A model generated the notes under the pieces. The model saw nothing but the letters and a program-made list of their open reading frames with translations. It did not search any database and was not told the origin of the DNA. A DNA stretch of 5,671 nt. It comes from Methanobacteriota archaeon. GTDB lineage: Archaea; Thermoplasmatota; Thermoplasmata; UBA10834. Position 1 is the first letter of the stretch, and each line of letters begins with the position of its first letter. Below, piece after piece: positions 4,819-5,671 of the stretch. Position numbers and translations under genes: made by a program. The stretch spans positions 1-5,671 of the forward strand of contig JAABQR010000165.1 in the NCBI GenBank assembly GCA_011391345.1, given 5' to 3'.

Positions 4819-5556
4819 ATGGCTGAAGGAGATCTCACCCTGAAGGTGCAGAGGTTCGACCCGACTGCCGACAAGCTTCCTTACTGGCAGAGCTTCACCC
4901 TGAAGACCCGTCCGGGCATGACTGTGCTCGACGCGCTCTTCGAGGTCCTGAATCACCAGGACGGGACGCTTGCGTTCAGGTTCTGCTGCAGGGCTGGAGT
5001 GTGCGGCTCATGCGCGATGGTCATCGGCGGTAAGGTCAGGCTCGCATGCGAGACTCAGGTCGTGCAGTTCCTCGGGAAGGGCGACCTCATGCTGAGCCCG
5101 CTACCCCACCAGCCTGTCGTGAAGGACCTGGCGGTGGACTATACGCACTTCTTTGACCGGCTGAAGAGGGTCAAACCCTACCTTGTCGGTAAGGAGCCGT
5201 ACCCCGAGAAGGAATACATACAGTCGATCAAGGAGAGGCAGCTGATAAACGACCCCATCGACTGCATCCTGTGCGGTTCGTGCACGAGCTCGTGCACGAT
5301 GGCCTGGACCAACAGCGACTACCTCGGCCCGGCCGCGCTGCTGAAATCGTATAGGTTCCTCGCGGATACCCGGGACAACGTCCCTGACGATCGTCTCGAC
5401 ATCATAGAGGGCGAGAGCGGCGTCTGGCGCTGTCACACGCAGTTCAACTGCGTCGAGGTCTGCCCGAAGAAGCTGAACCCCACGGAGGCCATACAGAAGA
5501 TGAAGATCAAGGCCTTCAAGAGGAAGCTGTTCGGCAGGCGCGGGACGAAGAAGTGA
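4819..5556 (+). CDS. sdhB: Succinate dehydrogenase / fumarate reductase iron-sulfur subunit
   Basis: This encodes 245 aa. It carries electrons from FAD in SdhA to the membrane subunits through three clusters. The plant-type ferredoxin half has C57-x4-C62-x2-C65 ... C77 for [2Fe-2S], all cysteine, with an extra C56 beside the first ligand. The bacterial-type half has C149-x2-C152-x2-C155-x3-C159 and later C205-x5-C211-x3-C215-P. By family rules C149, C152, C155 and C215 hold [4Fe-4S], and C159, C205 and C211 hold [3Fe-4S]. The residue after C159 is Thr, not the Pro of E. coli, and the E. coli quinone-site Trp164 aligns with Thr164, while the His after C205 (E. coli H207) is kept. A lysine/arginine-rich tail follows. 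The start is firm: AAGGAGGT (4805-4812) is 6 nt before the ATG, and sdhA ends 1 nt earlier. It is last in the operon, followed by a hairpin terminator. Confidence 0.97.
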   Translation: MAEGDLTLKVQRFDPTADKLPYWQSFTLKTRPGMTVLDALFEVLNHQDGTLAFRFCCRAGVCGSCAMVIGGKVRLACETQVVQFLGKGDLMLSPLPHQPVVKDLAVDYTHFFDRLKRVKPYLVGKEPYPEKEYIQSIKERQLINDPIDCILCGSCTSSCTMAWTNSDYLGPAALLKSYRFLADTRDNVPDDRLDIIEGESGVWRCHTQFNCVEVCPKKLNPTEAIQKMKIKAFKRKLFGRRGTKK

Positions 5557-5580
5557 GATAGGGAAACCTCAGAAAACGGA

Positions 5581-5619
5581 GGAAGAGGCTCGTGCCTCTT
5601 CCATCCTCTTGTAGTTTTT
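5581..5619 (+). terminator. Hairpin and T-run at the end of the sdh operon, possibly bidirectional
   Basis: GGAAGAGGC (5581-5589) and GCCTCTTCC (5594-5602) form a perfect 9-bp stem with the 4-nt loop TCGT, starting 24 nt after the sdhB stop. A TTTTT tract follows at 5615-5619. On the opposite strand the hairpin is followed by GTTTTC (complement of 5572-5577), so it could also stop a converging minus-strand transcript. The copies of GAAACCTCAG at 5563-5572 and 5622-5631 flank it. Confidence 0.65.
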
Positions 5620-5636
5620 CCGAAACCTCAGGGGGC

Positions 5637-5671
5637 CTACTTCTTCCTGGGCCGTTCCTTCAGGGACGTGA
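5637..5671 (-). CDS. Possible C-terminal tail of a converging gene (partial)
   Basis: On the minus strand the last 35 bases stay open and end in a TAG at 5639-5637, giving the tail TSLKERPRKK. A basic tail of this kind is common at protein ends, and the hairpin between this stop and sdhB fits a convergent gene pair. Only ten codons are visible, so this may be chance. No family can be named. Confidence 0.35.
   Translation of the reverse strand, partial: TSLKERPRKK

Overview
This 5.7-kb window looks archaeal, most likely from an uncultured GC-rich Thermoplasmatota-like lineage. That placement is an inference. It rests on a stand-alone rubredoxin beside a rubrerythrin-type ferritin-like protein, TATA-like boxes about 25 nt ahead of the presumed transcript starts, GGTG/GGAGGT ribosome binding sites, heavy use of AGG for arginine, and a short homoserine dehydrogenase without an ACT domain. 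No 16S rRNA or other decisive marker is present.

Layout from left to right. Positions 1-81 (+) are the last 26 codons of a short-chain dehydrogenase/reductase, with a hairpin over its stop codon. Positions 158-682 (+) encode a two-ExxH ferritin-like di-iron protein with its own TATA box. Converging on it with a 3-nt gap is a minus-strand pair, rubredoxin (1965-1777) followed by homoserine dehydrogenase (1729-686). A 332-nt non-coding stretch (1966-2297) lies between the divergent rubredoxin and sdh genes. It holds short inverted repeats, a TATA-like box and a potentially folded sdh leader. Positions 2298-5556 (+) are a complete succinate dehydrogenase / fumarate reductase operon in the order C-D-A-B, with gaps of only 1-4 nt between genes. 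The operon ends in a 9-bp hairpin with a T-run. A possible tail of a converging minus-strand gene occupies the last 35 bases.

How the genes work together. The two membrane subunits (SdhC and SdhD, three predicted helices each) anchor the flavoprotein SdhA and the three-cluster iron-sulfur protein SdhB. Electrons pass from succinate through FAD, [2Fe-2S], [4Fe-4S] and [3Fe-4S] to the membrane quinone pool. Conserved histidines at matching places in both anchors suggest haem b binding, possibly two haems. Rubredoxin could supply electrons to the ferritin-like protein, which has no rubredoxin domain of its own, in an oxygen or peroxide defence role. Homoserine dehydrogenase belongs to threonine/methionine synthesis and has no obvious functional tie to its neighbours.

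I see no mobile element, CRISPR array, tRNA or rRNA, and no convincing undescribed system. This is an ordinary core-metabolism region. The points of interest are residue-level variations in the SDH complex and the structured sdh leader.
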